From Phaeosaccion multiseriatum (lineage: Eukaryota > Ochrophyta, other classes): a stretch of DNA of 64,000 nucleotides. How positions within the stretch are numbered: position 1 is the first letter of the stretch; each line of letters begins with the position of its first letter. The stretch is from assembly GCA_965112735.1 (NCBI GenBank), contig OZ218951.1:5890001-5954000 (forward strand). Reading direction: 5' to 3'. Under the pieces are notes generated by a model. The model was not told the origin of the DNA, ran no database searches, and saw nothing but the letters and a program-made list of their open reading frames with translations. Positions 19,901 to 29,400 of the stretch are shown in pieces. Position numbers and translations under genes: made by a program.

Positions 19901-21017
19901 AAGATCCCCCTCCCACCTCCCCACATACCCCCTCTTTAGCAATCCCGTCCCTCTGTCCCTGCTTCGCCAAAGTAGAAGCCCCAACAGCCGCTACTTCTGC
20001 TAGTGATCCTCCTCCTCCACCTGCCTCTCCTCCTCCTGCTGCTATATCACCAACTGTTGCAGGCTCTTCCACCTCTATTTGGGTCGCGCTGCCTGCCTGT
20101 AGGACCCCCAATACACCTCCCGCAGCGGCTGCTGCAGACGCGTGTGTCACAGCACACTCAGGTGGTGGGGCAACCTCCTTCGGCTGCTCAGAATGCGGCT
20201 CGTCTTGCTTCATTTCTCCGGCTGGGCTCTTTTTTCCGGCAGAGTCTATGCCCCCATCCCCGCCCTTCGTCTTCTCCATCTCTTCCTTCTGCTCCTTCTC
20301 TTCTGCATCGTCGTCGTCATTATCATCATCATCGAAGTCGCCGATGTCATACGCCGCCGTGTCCAGACTTTGTTCTCCTTCTCCGCCCTTTGCAGAAGTA
20401 GCGGGGGGTCCATTTATGGCGGAAAGACGACTTTCTCCTCCTCCTGCGGGTGGTGGCTTGCCACGTCCCTCACCACTGCTACTGCCACTACTACTCAGAC
20501 TGTGTTGGCTATAATCAAAGTCACTGTCCCCGTCCCCCCCCTCCTTCTCGTTCGTCGCTGCTGCTGTCGCACCTGCCCTCAAAGTCCCCTCCTCGGTTTT
20601 CGCCTGTATCCTGGCAGCTTCTGCCCCCTCTCCGGCTTCAGCCTGCCGACTGTCAGCATTCTCGCCAGATCCATCCTCCTGCCCCTGCTTTAAAGCAGCG
20701 AAAGGATCAGGATCGATTGGTGCTACTACTTCCTCACCCCCTTCTCCTCCTCCTGCTGCTGCGGATGCTGGTTGGCTAAGTCCCTCCTCCTCACTGCAAC
20801 CACTACTACTCAGGCTGTGTTGGCTGTACTCAAAATCGCTTTCCTCCTCGTCTTTGTCCTCCTCCTTTGCCCCCTCTCTTCCCAAGTAGTCTGAAATGGC
20901 ACCTCCTTCCCAACCCGCATCATCTTCATACTCTTCTTGCTCGTCGGACTTCTCCTTCTCCTCCTCCTCCTCCTGCCTTGGCTTCTTCTGATCGCTATTC
21001 TTTTCCATGTCTCCCAC
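13987..21017 (-). CDS. Large acidic multi-exon protein of unknown function
   Basis: I do not recognise it. Proposed exons: 19345-21017, 19101-19181, about 18461-18542 (upper limit uncertain), 18161-18202, 17791-17915, 17437-17583, 17085-17110 (26-nt microexon), 16804-16894, 15866-16523, 15553-15632, 14654-15369 and 13987-14504. Lengths sum to a continuous frame of about 1,412 residues. The first exon (about 557 residues) is very acidic and disordered, with two copies of an EYSQHSLSSSG / DYSQHSLSSSG motif. The middle exons are globular-looking, e.g. AGVPLHWFFTS, KVYRLTLLFKQGADGRTYLH, LKYFVTLGAAAENCRWGLQ and GVQVAYAVLHSTYP. The tail is low complexity and contains several copies of the dispersed GTTGGTGATACAGCAG element, read as QQQQLVIQQQ, VVGDTAA, AVGDT and LYHQLV. 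Linking of the first two exons to the rest is the weakest step; they could be a separate gene. Confidence 0.6.
14168..14434 (-). repeat. Three copies of the dispersed GTTGGTGATACAGCAG element in one exon
   Basis: Minus-strand copies lie at about 14168-14186, 14251-14280 and 14401-14434. In the gene the last is read as QQQQLVIQQQ and the other two, in another frame, as VVGDTAADRDGLDWV and AVGDTYLCEGLDWV. The shared GLDWVxAA after two of them shows that element and flank were duplicated together. Confidence 0.75.
15390..15475. repeat. GAG and GGAC microsatellites
   Basis: About 45 bp of GAG/GAA units followed by about seven GGAC units, in an intron of the large acidic gene. A related 15-bp GTCAAGCAGTCAGTG repeat (about four copies) lies at about 15638-15690 in the next intron. 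Confidence 0.8.
16007..16075. repeat. Two oppositely oriented copies of the dispersed element
   Basis: A plus-oriented copy (CCAGTTGGTGATACAGG, about 16007-16022) and a minus-oriented copy (about 16041-16075) lie about 20 bp apart in one exon of the large acidic gene. The minus-strand protein reads them as LYHQLV and QQQQLVIQEQQ respectively, i.e. the element is translated from both of its strands. Confidence 0.75.
19193..19218 (+). repeat. Dispersed GTTGGTGATACAGCAGCAGCAG element in an intron
   Basis: A near-perfect copy lying between the first two proposed exons of the large acidic gene, just upstream of the acceptor of the second exon. A diverged minus-oriented copy at about 20036-20062 lies within the first exon and is read as ATVGDIAAGG. 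Confidence 0.7.
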
Positions 21018-21706
21018 ACCAAGCCGCCTCTCGCTCCTCCGTGATGTCGGGGTGCGATCAGCGCCCCCCCTCCCCTTCTCCGCTGCCTCCTATCTCTTTG
21101 GCGGACCAGGCGTCCCAGAAACGTAACGGTGAAAATGTCGAGGATATAGTATTCACCCAAATGTCGATATAATATCGATATCGAGCACAGGCGGCCCTAT
21201 AATTCTTACTACATAGCTCTGTGGTTCTCCCATTTTGTCGCGACACGCACATCAAACCCTCCCACAAAGAAGAGCTCCACTGGTCTTCTGCTGTATTGGC
21301 CATTCGTCGTCCGCTCCTGCTCCAGCACCCGTTGAGCCCTGTAGCGGCGCTTCATCTGAAGGAGCAGGTCGGCAGGCCGAGGGCGCAAAGGACTATGGGA
21401 CCATGGGACTACGGACTGGCACAGTACGCCCTTCGAGGGCAGTGGTGCTGAGCCGGCCCTCCCTCAACACACACGGCCATTCGGGGGGCCTTCCAGCGAG
21501 GCTCTGCCGTGGCTGGGAGAGTGTATGGGAGAGTAGCGCTCGCCTTCACAAACTACATACAAACATTTAAACGGGCGTCTTCCTCTTCTCCCGAACATCT
21601 CGCTCAATCTATACACAACCCCTCCCCCCTCACGCATGACACTGAAATGCCCACAAGAACATGAAAGATGTTGGAGGCTTGTCCTCGTGCCTTGTCCTGA
21701 CACCTC
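21018..21706. other. Intergenic region upstream of the large acidic gene
   Basis: It lies between the start of the large acidic gene and the stop of the small secreted gene, both on the minus strand, and should contain the promoter of the former. A short AT-rich patch with TCGATAT repeats (ATGTCGATATAATATCGATATCGA, about 21161-21184) can form a hairpin. No other feature is seen. Confidence 0.45.
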
Positions 21707-22801
21707 CTACCCGCTTCCCTCCGCCAGGGTCACCTTACGGGGCCCGCCCACGATCTCATACACCTTGCCATCCTTGCCCGTGACCTTGATGTTGCCCTTT
21801 GGAACGGGGCACAGGAGCTCCTTTTGGTACAGGCAGTGGGCGGGGAAGGGAAGGGGGGGAGGGGCTTGAGTGTTGGGTATGTGGGGACGGTAAGAGTCCA
21901 CAGATTCACAGATGGAAGAGGCGTACCGGAGGGGAGAAGGGCGGCGTAGAATGCCATTGTCCTTGCCTCCCCTAAGTGTATCGCTTCATTCTTTTGCATC
22001 TCTCTCTCCTCTCCTCTCTTCCTTCCCGTCTTCTCTCTCTCTCTCTCTCTGCCTCTGTCTTACGTATCCCCCCCTGCCCCTCTCTCACCTCCTCCATGAT
22101 GGCCATTTCATACTCTCCCCCTTGTCCGCTGGGGTCTTCGCATACGGCCTTAGTGGCCCAAAGGCACTTCTCATTGTCGCACGCCGGCGTCACGTTGCTC
22201 TCGTCACAGCAAACACAGCTGTACCTGGAAAGGGAGCATAGAAGAGAGGGGAGAGAGGAGAGACGAGAGAGGAGAAAGAAGGAGAAGAGAGGAGGACGAT
22301 GAAGGCGTTGAGGGGGAGGAAGAGGAGTTGGGCCCGAGGACATGACCGGCCGGCTGTCAAATGCGGATCAAGTGCTTGCCGATTGGCGCGACTGGCGTAG
22401 AGGGAGGCCAGGTGATGCGACACGTACAGGGAGACAGCAATGGAACACATATCTCCTTGCCCTTGCCTACTTACTTGCACATGGTGTCTGCTGCCGCGGC
22501 GGAGTTAGCGCACTCGTCTCCAAAGTCGGAGGTGGAGCAGGGGCACCGCTCAGGGGCGTTGACCACTGGGCAGGGGGTTGTTGAGGGGGGGGCGGGGAGG
22601 AGATACGGGAGGGGTAGGTCAGGCGAAGGCGACAAGGAGAGAGCTTGTCAAGTACATAGAATTGAGAGGGGGGAGGTGGAGGGGGACATTGTCCCCGTCC
22701 TCACCTCCTTCCTCGGCGCACTGCCCTGCGCTGACCATTGCTGGAAGTATGGCCAGGCTCAACCCCATAAGCACAGCAAAGCTCGCAATGTAAGACTTCA
22801 T
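21707..22801 (-). CDS. Small secreted Cys-rich protein
   Basis: Four exons (22705-22801, 22475-22565, 22089-22224, 21707-21820) join in phase to 145 residues. It begins with a strong signal peptide (MKSYIASFAVLMGLSLA, cleavage near MVSA-GQ). The mature part has about a dozen Cys, including ERCPCSTSDFGDECANS, KYSCVCCDESNVTPAC and EKCLWATKAVCED, and a basic C-terminal segment NIKVTGKDGKVYEIVGGPRK. Disulphide-rich secreted or luminal protein; no family recognised. An in-frame ATG at 22834 would add 11 residues, but the hydrophobic core sits ideally behind 22801. The last acceptor (ACCAAAAG) is weak and an additional small exon before it is possible. The gene is divergent from the acidic glutaredoxin-like gene. 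Confidence 0.75.
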
Positions 22802-23060
22802 TTTCTGGGTGATGTAACTGGAGCGAGAAGCCATTTTCCTTCCACATGTGTACTTCGACAAAAATCGGACAGAAATAGGATTTTTGCTTTGTGAGCCGGA
22901 AATCGAGGAAAAGAGGAACGGCCAGAAAGTGTGGGAAAAGCGTCCAGAGCAAGGTCCGCAGGCGCAGCTGTACAGGCAAGGTCCCTTAGTACGGGCTCTT
23001 GGATCAAAGGAGCGATCTAGGGGGAAAAGAGTGAGTAGGAGGAGGGGGATGTTCTAGCTC
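22802..23060. promoter_or_regulatory. Short divergent intergenic region (259 bp)
   Basis: It separates the start codons of the small secreted gene (-) and the acidic glutaredoxin-like gene (+), so both promoters must share or flank it. No specific box was recognised. Confidence 0.4.
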
Positions 23061-25666
23061 ATGGTCGCAATGTCCCCGCGGCAGAACCTCTTTTCAAGCA
23101 TCACTAGTAGCAGCTTAACAATGGCCGATCACGCTGAGGCCAGCCAACTGTCCTCGAGAGTCGACAATATTGATGTGGGAGAGGACGGGCAAGCAGAGAG
23201 GCCAGCAGAGAGGCCAGCAGACGACGTTCTCTTCAGAGGCTTCAATGGCACCATCAACTACCAGAGCCCGCGCAGTAAGGGTGGCAAGAATCCGATAACC
23301 TTCAGCCATGCGGATGACGGTGAACAAGAGGGGCAGGGGCAGGCGGCAGAGGAGGACTTCACGCCCCGCGAGCTGGAGTCGCTGGATGTGACGAAGGGCA
23401 GTGAGGGTGGGGGAAAGGGGGGAGTTCAAGGGCCAGCAGAGGTCTTGTTCCGGGGATTTAACGGCACTGTGAACTACAAGAGCCCTCGCGGTGCCAGCCA
23501 TGCGACTCCAAGCTTCACTCAGAGCGCTGGCGAGGGAGATGAGGAGGTAGACCAGCCGCAACAGGAGCAGGAGGGGGAGGAGGAGGAGGAGGAGGAGGAG
23601 GAGGAGGAGGAGGAGGAGGGTCCAAAGGTTAGCGAGAGTGTGAAGGATGACGAAGGACACGGTGACGTGCAAGGAGACGCCCAGGAAGCACAAACACCCC
23701 CTTGTCAGACTGAAGAGCCCTTGCCCTTGCCCTTGCCTCCCCTCGATGGGAGTCCCGATGGGAGTGGAGGCGGTGGAGATGAGAGGGGCCAAGATGGGGG
23801 CGACGAGGGGGAGGAGGAGGAGGAGAGGAAGAAGAAGGAAGAGGAAGAGGAGGAGGAGGGCGGTGGGGAGGGCAGCAGCGATTCGACACACTCCATTGAG
23901 ACCAAGACCGGAGGGGCTGAAGAGACGCGGACAGAAGCACACATGTTTTCAGAGGAAGGAGCCGGAGCATCTGTAGGAGAAGGAGAGGGAGGAGCACCAG
24001 CAGCGGAAGGAGCAGCAGAAGGAGCTGCAACGGCAGCAGCGGCGGCAGCAGCAGTGGCAGCAGGAGGAGGAGGGGATGGTGCCGTGGCCCAACCCCAAGC
24101 AGAGTCGGGAGTCGTCGGAGGAGCTCCGATGGAGCTTAGCGGGACGGGGATGGCAGGGAAAGGCACAGCGGCAGAGAGCGGGGAGGGGATGGCAGTGGAA
24201 GGCACCGCGGTAGACAGTAGGACAGGGATGGCAGTGCAAGATACAGCCGCAGAGAGCGGGGTGGATATGGAAGGGGAAAGCACAACGGCAGAAGGTGGGA
24301 TGGGGATGGCAGTGGAAGATACAGCCGCAGAGGGCGGGGTGGGGCAGGCAATGGAAGGCACAGCGGCAGAGGGTGGGGCAGGGATGGCAGGGGACGGCAC
24401 AGCGGCAGAGAGTGCCACGGCAGAGGCAGAGGCTGCCGAGGGGCCCACGACATCGCCGAGGAAGGTTAGTGCAGGGAGTACGCCTCCTCCCTTCCCGGCT
24501 GCGCCAGCTAAGCAGCGCCAGCTAAGCAGCGCGGATGCCCTTCTCTCTCTCTCTCTCTCTCCCTCTCTATCTCTCACATACACACACACGCACACCCTCT
24601 CACCGCCCCTTTCTCCCTCCCTTCCTCTCTGTGCCTCTGCTTTCCAACCTCCCACTCTCCCTCCTTGTCCCCCTTGCCCAGGTGATTGCTCTGCTGTCTT
24701 CGTACCTGTCCACCCTCCCGCAGGAGGTGGCTCAGCGGCGGGCCTGTGACCTCTTCAGCGGCAAAGGCATGGACATGTTGCAGCTCGACGCCGCAGACCC
24801 GCTCAACAAGGTGAGTCAAGCGCCAGCAAGGTTCTTCTTCACGCCCTTTAAGGCCCGTTAAGGCGCTCGTGCAGGCGTTACCGCCAACGGGGTGGCGTTG
24901 CAGTGGCACCGCTAGTGGAGTGGGCCGTTTGTGTGTGTGTGTGCGTGTGTGTGCACAAAAGGGAAGCGCATTGTGAAGCAGAACAAGCGAAGGAAGCGAA
25001 GGAAGCGAAGGAGGGGCACGGCGGAGGGCGGGTTATCTTAACCTTCGGTTCTCCTCGCCTATCCATGGCGATGCGTGTGTGTGTGTGTGTGTGTGTATGC
25101 AGGAGCTCCGCGACAACTTGTTCAGCATCTCCGGTGTGAGGGGCAAGTACCCGCAGCTGTTCATACAGGAGCCGGACCACTCACTCACCTTCGTGGGGGG
25201 CTGGGAGGAGGTGAGCCCTTTAAGGACCACAGGGATGCCAGTCTGTCTTCTCTCTCTTGGAGGGAGGGGAGGGGATGTCAGTCTGTCTTCTCTCTCTTGC
25301 TCTGTTTTATCCTCTCTATCCGTCTCTCTCTTTGGTCTGTCTGCTGTCTCCCCCTCTGTCCCATCTCTTTCTCTCCTCTCTCCCTCTCTTTGCTCTCTCT
25401 CCCCCTTTTTCTGGCTGCCCCTCCCCCCCTCTGCGTCCTTTCTCTTCCTCGCACACCCACCCCCCCTCTCTCTACTCCCCTCCTCCCTGCCGCTATCCTC
25501 CCCCTCCCCGTATGCTTCCACCCAGCTGGAGTCGCTGGTGGATATGAATGACCTCCCCCCCGGGGTGCTGCAGCAGAACCCTTCTATCCGAACCTTCGAC
25601 TCTGTGTTTCGAGGCGTGCAGCGCGGCCCTCCCAAGAAGGGGGTGTTGCCCAACACGTGGTTGTGA
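23061..25666 (+). CDS. Acidic repeat protein with C-terminal glutaredoxin/SH3BGR-like domain
   Basis: Exons 23061-24464, 24682-24810, 25103-25210 and 25526-25666, all in phase 0, give 593 residues. The N-terminus carries two copies of VLFRGFNGTxNYxSPR (residues about 55-75 and 130-150). Then come long Glu tracts and seven 13-residue repeats of the form GTAAExGxGMAVE (about 24155-24420). The last three exons form a compact domain: RRACDLFSGKGMDMLQLDA, RDNLFSISGVRGKYPQLFI, TFVGGWEELESLVDMNDLP and NPSIRTFDSVFRG. This fits the thioredoxin fold of glutaredoxin-like/SH3BGR proteins (SGxxGKYPQLFI followed by TFVGxW), which lack the CxxC redox pair. Function is likely scaffolding or redox-independent binding. 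An internal start at residue 21 (MADHAEAS) is also possible. Confidence 0.75.
24120..24450 (+). repeat. 39-bp (13-residue) coding tandem repeat
   Basis: About seven imperfect 39-bp units encode GTAAESGEGMAVE-type peptides in the first exon of the acidic glutaredoxin-like gene. The repeat is in frame and variable, consistent with a disordered spacer that changes length by slippage. Confidence 0.8.
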
Positions 25667-26400
25667 GGTAGCACAGCTTGGGCATCAGACCCCAAAGAGG
25701 GAAGGGTGGGAAGCATCAGAGCCCACAGGAGGGAGGGTCGGGGTGGGTGGGCACCAGAGCCCAGGGAGGGCGTCGGAGGCTACCCTTGTTATCCTTCATA
25801 CGCTTCTTTGGTTTGGTACCTGTGGTTGGGTACCTGTGGTACTACGACCCCCCATTGACCCCTCCCCCTCTGCTGAGGGCCGTGGGGCGTGCGTGTGGCG
25901 GCCATCCGCTGCCATCCGCGGCCCTCCCTCCCCTCTCGGAGTGCGTGTCCATGCAGTGCCATCCGTCGTCGAGCGTTAGTTACCCTTGGGAACACTCTTG
26001 ATTCTTCACGGGCTGTTCGTGGAGGGGCGCTTGGCGACGCTTAGTCTGTCTCTCTCTCTCTCTCTCTCTCTCTTTTGTGTGTGCCTTGCTATTTATGTGT
26101 GTACTCTCTCTCTCTCTCTGCGCATGGAGAGAGGGTAAGGCGGCACTCGCTGTGCTCCCCTTGGTAGGGGGAGTGCGGAGTGCGGTAAAGGAGAGTAAGT
26201 CAATCAATACAATCCCTTCTTACATTGTACCGACAGTTTATGAACAATTACGTAGTATGTATATATTTCACGCAGTCTATGCTTCCTACACACCCGCCAG
26301 CGAGCCACAGCCAAGCAGTCGACAGCCCCTGCTCCTCTTTGTCCTAATGGTATGGTAGTGTTTGAAACAGTTATCCTAATGGTAGTGTTTGAAACTGTTA
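25667..26400. other. Convergent 3' intergenic region
   Basis: This holds the 3' ends of the acidic glutaredoxin-like gene (+) and the giant gene (-). It includes CT-rich microsatellites (about 26045-26120) and a short duplication of TCCTAATGGTAGTGTTTGAA (about 26341-26398) immediately beyond the giant gene's stop codon. No gene is seen. Confidence 0.5.
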
Positions 26401-29400
26401 CTAATCTTCACAGAGATCCTCTCCGAAGGCGACATCCTTGACGGAGAAGGCCACGAAGAGCCCCCCCGGGGAGTGTCCAGCCCCGCCCCTGCCCCCCCCC
26501 CCGCCTTGCCCCTTGGCCTGCAGCAGCAGCGGCCCCTGTGCCCCCCCTCGAGAGGAGCCCCTGGAGGCGGCCGTGTAGCTGGAGGGCGTCTCGCTGCGGA
26601 AACTGTCTGTGGCGGCGACTATCTGCTTGATGCGCTGAGCCCTCCTCTCCCGCTCCTCGAAGCCCTCCCTTCGCACCCCTCCTCCCCCTCCCCCCCCCCC
26701 TCCTACGAGGGGTCCTGACACCTCGTAGTGGCTCATGGCGGGCCACAGCCGCAGCACCGCGTCTCTGAAGGAGGCAATGCTCACCTCTACGGAAACCTTT
26801 CCGCCAGAAGACGAAGCCGAGCCCTCTTCTCCTCCTCCTCCTCCCTCTCCCTCCCCCCCCCCTGCCGTGGTGTTGGTGGTGGTGGTGGTTCCCAGCCCGA
26901 GTCTCTTGCCCAAGCCGCCCACCCGCTTCCTGATCTCCAGCTCGTACTGGTAAGTGAGGGCAGCCATGAGGGCCGGGTCCGTGGCGATGCGGGGGAACAG
27001 CGCCATAACGGGCTCCGAATAGGCCGCACTCACGCCGAAGCCCGCACTGCCCAGCCTCTTGTCCCCGTGCTGCACGAACTGATTGGCTGCGTACTCTCGA
27101 TAGGCTCTGATGATGCCCGCAGCCGTGTCGGCCACGATAATGTTGCGCGGCAGCCTCAGTACATCGGACACCTTGCGACTGGGCAGCGTGTTGATGGGAA
27201 TGACCTTGATCTCAATCTCCGAGTCCTTGTTTACTCCATCCAAGTGCAGCGCCTTCGCCACTGCCCGCCAGCCGTAGCGCCGCGTCGACACCTCGTCCCT
27301 GCTGATGTCCGAGCGCGCGAAGGGGGTGCCACCGTGGAGTTTGAATTTGAGCTTGGTGACCATCGTTTGCTTGACCAAGTCCTTGAGCGGCAACAGCACC
27401 CAGCCGCATGACATCTCCGTCTCTATGAAGGAGTCTTCATCCGCGCCGTCGCCATCTGAGTCGTCGTCGGAGTCAGACTTGCCCGCGCGGCGCCGCAGAG
27501 AGAAGACTTTCCTGCTTTTCCTGCCCTTCTTGTTCTTCTTGATTTTCTTCCTCTTGTCGGCCTTTGCCTTGGCCTTCTTCTTCGCCTTGTTCTTCTTTGC
27601 CTTCGCCTTCTCCATCTTCTTCTCCTTCTTGCTGCTCTTCTTGGGCTCCTTCCTCTTCGAAGGAGACTTGCTCCTCCTCCCCTCGTCGTCGCTGCTGCTC
27701 TCCTCATCCTCATCCTCCTCGCTCTCGTCGCTACTCTCCTCCTCACTGCCCCAGCCGTGTCTCCGTGCCTTCTTCCCCTTCCCCTTTCCTCCCCGGCCTC
27801 TCCTCTTGCCCCTCCCCTCTCCGTCCTCACTGCTGCTCTCCTCCTCATCCTCATCCTCATCACTGCTGCTATCCTCATCCTCCCACCCACTGCTCCCTTC
27901 CTCGTCATCGGATTGCAGGGCCGTGCTCTGTGTTCTTGCCTTGAAGTTCTTGAGTGGCCCCCTCGGGTCATTTGAGTCCTGACAGCCCTCGCCTTGCCCC
28001 CTGAAGCTGCGCACCGTGCAGGTGAGCTCGAGCAGCACAAAGAGCCGGTCCTGGGTGGTGGTGTGTGTGTGTGTGCGCGAGTGTGCGTACGCGTGAGCAA
28101 GTTGGATATAAGCGTAGCTGCCACACTACTTCACTACTTCACTGCCTCACTGCTGAACCCTAAACTTTCACTCGCGACTCATCTCACTGTCTCACTACCC
28201 CACACCCACGCTAACCTCACTGCGTCTCACCGCGCCTCACTCACCCTGGACTTGCTCTCTTGCGGGTCTCTGAAGTCCGTTCGGATGAGGAACTTTCTGT
28301 CTCCGTCCCCCTCCCCCCCCTCCTTGGTGCCTGCCCCAGTAGGGAAGGTCCAGCACTCCTCCTTGGCAGGGTGTCTCAGGGCCAGCGTCTGGTAGCTGTT
28401 GCCCAGGAAGAAGTCTTGGTAGTTGAAGCCGCCCCCCTCGGGGAGCTGCCCCCCTGGGCCTCGGCTGGTTCCCGCGCGAGAGTCAAGTTGCTCCTTAGGG
28501 GGCTGAGTCGAGCGTTTGTGTGTGCGTGTGCGAGTGTGTGTGTGTGTGCGCGGCGCGCGTGCGCGTGTGCGCGTGGGCAGAGAACGTACAGGCATAAGGG
28601 TGTGGGTATGGCCCTGGAAGGGAAATAGAGGCATATGGGCTCCTCCCTAAGCACTGGCCTAACCTATGGACTCGTCACTAAGCCCTGAGCACTGACCAAA
28701 ATCGAGGAGTAGAGGCATATGGGCCCCTCTCCGAGCACTGGCCTCTGGCCACTAACCTGATAGAAGAGGCAGGCCCTGAGTGACCTCTGCACCACATCGC
28801 TTTGCCTCCCATCCGTGACACAGGGGATGCCGTACGCATTCTTCACCGAGAGCATGACTTGCCACACGTCCGTCTTCAGGGGGTCCTCCCCGGCCGGCAC
28901 CTGGTGTCAGACAGGCAGTCATTGGTGTCAGACAGGCAGTCATTGGTGTCAGACAGGCAGTCATTGGTGTCAGACGGGCAGTCATTGGTGTCAGACAGGC
29001 AGTCATTGGTGTCAGACAGGCAAGTCATTGGTGTCAGACAGGCAGTCATTGGTGTCAGACAGGCAGTCATTGGTGTCAGACGGGCAGTCATTGGTGTCAG
29101 ACAGGCAGTCATTGGTGTCAGACAGGCAGTCATTGGTGTCAGACAGGCAGTCATTGGTGTCAGACAGGCAGTCATTGGTGTCAGACAGGCAGTCATTGGT
29201 GTCAGACGGGCGATCATTGGTGTCAGACGGGCGGTCATTGGTGTCAGACGGGCGGTCAGTGGTGTCAGACAGGCAGTCATTGGTGTCAGACAGGCCGTCA
29301 TTGGTGTCAGACAGGCAGTCATTGGTGTCAGACAGGCAGTCATTGGTGCCAGACAGGCAGTCATTGGTGTTAGGCAGTCAGAGAGCTCCTGGTGTCAGTC

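Noticed and set aside
28901-29390. Regular 21-bp array resembling a CRISPR locus
   Set aside because: Units abut with no unique spacers, the array lies in a spliced intron, and the genome is eukaryotic.
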